Source of the DNA: Diplocarpon mali
Lineage: Eukaryota; Ascomycota; Leotiomycetes; Helotiales; Drepanopezizaceae
Length of the DNA: 64,000 bases
Direction: 5' to 3'
NCBI GenBank assembly: GCA_024741835.1
Contig: JAENRP010000183.1
Span: 17,413 to 81,412 of the forward strand
The translations under genes were made by a program, and so were the position numbers. Of the stretch, positions 60,309-64,000 are shown one piece after another. The notes beneath the pieces are model-generated. The model saw only the letters and a list, made by a program, of their open reading frames with translations, was not told where the DNA came from and did not search any database. Each line of letters opens with the position of its first letter. Positions within the stretch are counted from its first letter, which is position 1.

Positions 60309-60681
60309 TTCCTAATATTGTCCGGATATTGCTCTACGCCCTAATAGGGTCCGAAAGAAGTCTAATGTAGTTATATTTTGCGTATTATTACGCTATTATC
60401 TAGTTGTAGTTAAGATATCGATTGCACTCCGGTTTTACCCTAATTGTAATATGTAATAGAACGCAGGTAGAAGAGGATAGTATCTGCCTTTAAAGTAATA
60501 ACTCTAGCTAGATTCGCGTACCTTTTGCCTTTTCCCCTTTAGTAGTAATTAATATTACTTTATACGTTTAGGTTAGTATTTAAGGTAAGCTAGAAATACA
60601 ATTAAGTACTCTTTAAATTAAGAAAGAATTCTTTAGTTTAATAACCTTGCTATCTATAGTAAAGGTGCTACTACTAATTAA
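60309..60681 (-). other. CopB leader
   Basis: Untranslated region between the 5' LTR and gag on the minus strand; the primer-binding site should abut 60681. No specific match was recognised. Confidence 0.5.
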
Positions 60682-60980
60682 TATAGGTTCTATACTAGTA
60701 TTTGATATTTACGTAAATATAGTTAAGTATTTATTATTAAAAAGAATCTATTATAATATCTGTCTATCTTTATATAACTGAGATAGTACCTTTATACCTT
60801 TAAATATCCTCCCTCTTATAGTCCCTCTTAACCGTATATAGATATCCTTCTAAGGTCCTCCGGCTAAATAGCCGTCCGAAATACATACGAAACCCCTTAT
60901 ATCGCATATAGTATAGCTGTGTAGGATGACCCTAGGAACAAGGATGACTTGCCTCTTGCATAAGAATCTGCGTACTAATA
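60682..60980 (-). repeat. CopB 5' LTR
   Basis: 299 bp, matching 52852-53150; followed by the target duplication AAACC (60981-60985). Confidence 0.93.
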
Positions 60981-60985
60981 AAACC

Positions 60986-61456
60986 TAAGCTTTAAATACC
61001 TTAAAGCTATCAATTAGATAATACGCTACCTTTTTAGTATACGCTTCCTAAGAATCACTTATAGTCGATTTAGCAGATCAAATAACCTAATAGTATTATT
61101 AGATGCTTCCTTTATAAATGATCTAAAGATAAGGCGCTCTTTTTATAATTTTATTATATTCCTATTTAAAGGAGCAATCGTTTGAAAGGCCTTAAAGCAA
61201 CCGATAGTTACTACTTCTACTATAGAAGCTAAGCTCCTAAGAGTAGCGCATATAGCAAAGGAGATAATAGCTTTAAAGAGGTTCTTTAAGGAAATAGAGC
61301 TTAAGGTAGAAGCTCTATAGTCCATATTTTGCGATAATCAATAGATAATACGACTTATTATAAGAGACTTTTAAAGGATTTTTATAAAGCTCTAATATAT
61401 TAATATATATAATATATAGCTATAATAGGAGTATTAAAAAGGGAGCTTTCAAATAG
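60986..61456 (+). pseudogene. CopA-2 gag-pol, second segment (RNase H)
   Basis: Continues CopA-2 after CopB and matches 5358-5827 of CopA-1. It encodes RNase H motifs including R-R-S, T-T-S-T-I-E-A and the A-K-E-I-I-A-L block. It ends at the X3 insertion; the last five bases (AATAG) would be the X3 target duplication. Confidence 0.87.
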
Positions 61457-62247
61457 TGTAGAGACCTGGAAGTGGAGGATCTTATGATATAGGTCATATG
61501 GTCAGATGAGGACCAAGAAAGGGGTATATATAGGATTACTATTGTACTTAGAGATAGCGCGCAATGCCAACTACCTATTCTACCCCTAACGAGTGATTTG
61601 TCCTAGTTCTATCTTCGGAGAGCCCGCTTATAGTGCTTCCTCCCTTTTTGTCTTTAGTCTTTACGTAGGCCTATTCTCAGGTGTTATTCCTACTTCCTTT
61701 TATATTAGTGACCTACGCAGGGACGATTCCTTTGAGATTTCGTCTTTATACGACTTTTCCTCTTGATTCTCTTGGTTCGCAGATAAGAGATCAACCCTTT
61801 GAAAAACCCTCTTAAGATAATAATCACTTAGTTATTTGGAACTATTAGTTGTTATTCCTTTATTATCGACTTTGCAATCACTTAGTTATTTGGAACTGTC
61901 GATTGCCACTCTCTACTATTAATAGCCTTAGATTTTCTTATTTCGGCCCCTATTCCGACTCTCCTACCTCTGATCCGACAAAGCTTAAATTGTCAGCTTA
62001 TTGGTACGATTGTCGGATTCCTAGCCTTTCTAATATAAAGAAGTTTAATTAGTTATAATAGCTACTTTAAACAATAGCAGTTTCGAGTATTTATATAATA
62101 CTAAACGAAAGCTCCAATCGGGAGTGTCTCCTTAGCTTTTTTAAAAAGCTAAATTGGATACTTCAGCTGCCTCCATTTGATAGAACTTTGAAAACTGCCC
62201 TAGAATCGTCTCTGGAGACCCCTTTATTCTAAGGACTAATAGGAATT
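61457..62247 (+). repeat. X3 5' LTR
   Basis: 791 bp, starting TGTAGAGACC and ending near GGAATT. It is the inverse of 42469-43222 and 44088-44839. It is longer than those partly because AATCACTTAGTTATTTGG is repeated at 61822 and 61876. TATA-like GTATATATAGG near 61518. Plus-strand ORF 61849-62052 lies within it and is not a gene. Confidence 0.88.
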
Positions 62248-62324
62248 GTCCTAGAAGCTAAGATGAATCTTTCTTAGAAACTTTATCTTAGAAATTAGTC
62301 TTTAACTTAATAAACCTTTTCTTA

Positions 62325-64000
62325 TTGCTAGTGATTGCAGTACCTTTATTTGTTGCTTCGTACCTATTAAAGAAGTCTTGGCAAAGTATAAATAAACTTT
62401 CTGCAGAAGCTGGATTTTCACTCCTGGGCCGGGCCCGCGAGTGGGAATCTAAAAATGCAATTTTATATAACTCGAGTTCTTTACCTTCCCCTTCTATACC
62501 TTCTCCTTTAACACCTTCCCCTTCGACAACTGCACCTGCTTTCTTAATGTCGACACCTGAAAATACTAAAAATATCAATTTTAAACCTCCTTCCGACCCT
62601 TTGCCCGAATCTTTTCAAGCTCGCCCTAGTCACTTTGAGATTGACTCGGATTCTGAAAACTCCTTAGAACACCTTAGGCCCTGTATTCGACCTGACTCCC
62701 CTCCTGTCGAAACGAATAAAGCGATAATAGCCGCCTTTAAAGCTATTACTAATCATTTTCCCCTCCTTAGTTCCTTTAGCGCTCCTTATTTCACTAGAGC
62801 TAATATTACTGATTTCCTTAAATAATATAAGGAGACTTATTATGATTTCGGCATTAGATATAATAAAATAATCAATCGACTTCTCTGCTACTGCGATTAA
62901 ACTAGTAAAGATATTATTAAATCTCTGCTTAAGTAGAAGCTTCGCGAGTCCTAGGAACTACTCGTTAAGGCTCTTAAAGCTGAATTTCGGGAATTTGATA
63001 GATAGTAGATTCGCGACACTTTGGCCTTTCTAAAGGAGTTTGTTCTTATTACTCGCACTCCTAAGGAACTTAAAAATTATTGTCGGACCTTCACTCGAGT
63101 GTCGAATACCTTAATCGACTAGAAAATACTTAGCGAAGTTGAAAGAGGCTGCCTTTTCTTGCTCGGATTACCTACTGGCCTTTGCAATAAGATTATTAAG
63201 AATTTTAAGATCGATGAATAAGACCTTGTAACCTTTGCCTTATTTAAGAAGTTCTCGGCCTTTGCTTTAAAATCAGATCTTAGTGAGAGAACTATTAATA
63301 CTATAGAATAGGAAAAAGCCCCTACTCCCTCTTATACTAAAGACCTTAAGAGCTTGGTTTAAGAACACTTAAAGGCTTTAGAAGTTATAAAGGAGGCAAA
63401 GAGAAATCCAGTAGTAATTCCCTTTACTTGCAGTCCTGGCTTAGGAGTGAAATCTGCCTTAAAAATCAAGGAACTTAAAGCCTAGTTTTCTAAACTCCGC
63501 ATCTAACGTTTGGAAACCTCAATCGAAGGCCTTTTTTAGAAAACTTATTACGCCCCTTAGTTTGGAAATCGATAGGCTCTAGAAGGTAAAAACCAGCATG
63601 CGAACTCTAAATACCCAAATCTAGCTTCCCTTAGGTTGAATAAGCGAGTTGCTACCTTAGAAAGGCTTAATAAACGTCTATATTAAAGGAATTCCTAAAT
63701 TGTTAGTCGAATTTTATGCGAAGCTTGAATTTTCTTTGGCGAGGACGCCTCTTAAGTTGGTTAGGGCATATATGCTTAGGATTACTTGAAATTGTCTTCG
63801 AATTTTCCTTGAAATTGCGATTTGATAGCTTTAACAACTTTGAGCTTTTGACTCGCGGTCCTAGACTAGGAGTCGCATTACTAAAGGAGGAAAAAGGAGT
63901 TTTTATTATTTTATGCGTTTACTACTGCACCTCCTCCCTTCTCCCTCTCCCTTTATATATTTCTTTGAAATCCACTTGCGGGCCCGACCCGTGAGTTAAA
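62325..64000 (+). pseudogene. X3 gag (fungal Ty3/gypsy type), 3' end beyond window
   Basis: ATG 62325 opens 166 intact codons with a short hydrophobic start and a Ser/Pro-rich linker. They run into the capsid-like region (N-I-T-D-F-L-K, then Y-C-D and I-I-K-S-L), the usual D-G-x-N-I-T-D-F-L-x-x-Y of fungal gypsy gag. The frame continues beyond 62825 through scattered TAA/TAG to about 63710: E-F-D-R, L-K-E-F-V and F-T-C-S-P-G-L-G-V-K. A further open frame (63716-63994) includes T-R-G-P-R-L-G-V. The palindrome at 62420 is read in a different frame (S-L-L-G-R-A-R-E-W). From about 63550 similarity to X1/X2 fades, suggesting a divergent subfamily. Confidence 0.75.
62420..63996 (+). repeat. Four 23-nt palindromes in X3
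   Basis: Copies at 62420-62442, 63426-63448, 63851-63873 and 63974-63996. The first is nearly perfect: arms ACTCCTGGGCC and GGCCCGCGAGT around a single G. The first two match X1/X2 sites in place; the last two lie where X3 no longer aligns to them. Confidence 0.9.

Larger units (their letters stand above)
52852..60980 (-). mobile_element. CopB, Ty1/copia element inserted in CopA-2
   Basis: Complete 8,129-bp element with two 299-bp LTRs (52852-53150 and 60682-60980) and the 5-bp duplication AAACC at 52847-52851 and 60981-60985. Minus-strand gag-pol at 54920-60308; a plus-strand Cys-rich ORF near the 3' LTR. Only moderately RIP-mutated compared with CopA. Confidence 0.93.
48917..61456 (+). mobile_element. 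CopA-2, Ty1/copia element, central part
   Basis: Second copy of the CopA family, corresponding to CopA-1 positions 1424-5827. It is broken by GypC on the left (48916), by CopB in the middle (52852-60980) and by X3 on the right (61457). Both its LTRs lie outside the window. It hosts all other elements here and so is probably the oldest. Confidence 0.88.
61457..64000 (+). mobile_element. X3, giant Ty3/gypsy element, 5' part
   Basis: Third copy of family X, plus-oriented and truncated only by the window edge. LTR 61457-62247, then gag. It is the least RIP-damaged sequence here: an uninterrupted 166-codon frame, many CpA/TpG sites and near-perfect palindromes remain. It is inserted in CopA-2. 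Confidence 0.88.

Noticed and set aside
62288..62578. 96-codon minus-strand ORF in X3
   Set aside because: Antisense to gag, whose plus frame contains recognisable fungal gag motifs.
8714..63996. Palindromes as CRISPR repeats or terminators
   Set aside because: They are dispersed over coding regions of eukaryotic retroelements with no spacer array and no associated genes.

Overview
This window is a transposon graveyard from the nuclear genome of a filamentous ascomycete (Pezizomycotina-type fungus). The reasons are the families present (Ty3/gypsy and Ty1/copia polyproteins with fungal-type domains) and the decay pattern. The DNA is very AT-rich and poor in CpA/TpG, and almost every break in a polyprotein frame is a TAA or TAG where the family has Gln or Trp. 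Cys-to-Tyr and His-to-Tyr changes are common. This is the signature of repeat-induced point mutation (RIP). I see no ordinary host gene, tRNA, rRNA or CRISPR. Every long coding tract belongs to a retroelement, and nearly all are pseudogenes.

The layout is a nest of insertions, several proven by equal-length LTR pairs and 5-bp target duplications. The outermost element is CopA-2 (Ty1/copia, + strand, pieces 48917-52851 and 60981-61456). It is interrupted by GypC (Ty3/gypsy, +, 44840-48916), CopB (Ty1/copia, - strand, 52852-60980) and X3 (giant gypsy, +, from 61457 past the window end). GypC is interrupted by X1 (giant gypsy, -, pieces 1-253, 14474-26053 and 44088-44839). X1 is interrupted by CopA-1 (254-14473), itself split by the chromovirus GypB (-, 6805-13823), and inside its LTR by element Y (+, 26054-44087), itself split by X2 (giant gypsy, -, 27446-43222). 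The deepest path is CopA-2 > GypC > X1 > CopA-1 > GypB.

Three things are unusual. (1) Family X is very large (about 15.8 kb in X2). Downstream of pol it carries two long same-strand ORFs of roughly 1,100-1,160 codons each that I cannot assign to a family and that are homologous to each other along their length. (2) A 23-nt GC-rich palindrome occurs at least 33 times inside coding regions of X and GypB and nowhere else I could see. Most copies read in one frame as an octapeptide T-x-x-P-x-(L/P)-(R/G/Q)-V. It behaves like a eukaryotic counterpart of coding palindromic elements such as those of Rickettsia. (3) Accessory ORFs sit at the 3' ends of other elements: a predicted membrane protein after the GypC integrase, and Cys-rich antisense ORFs after RNase H in both copia families.

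Coordinates of LTRs and target duplications are base-exact where stated. Gene and domain limits in decayed regions are approximate, because I translated by eye through RIP stops.
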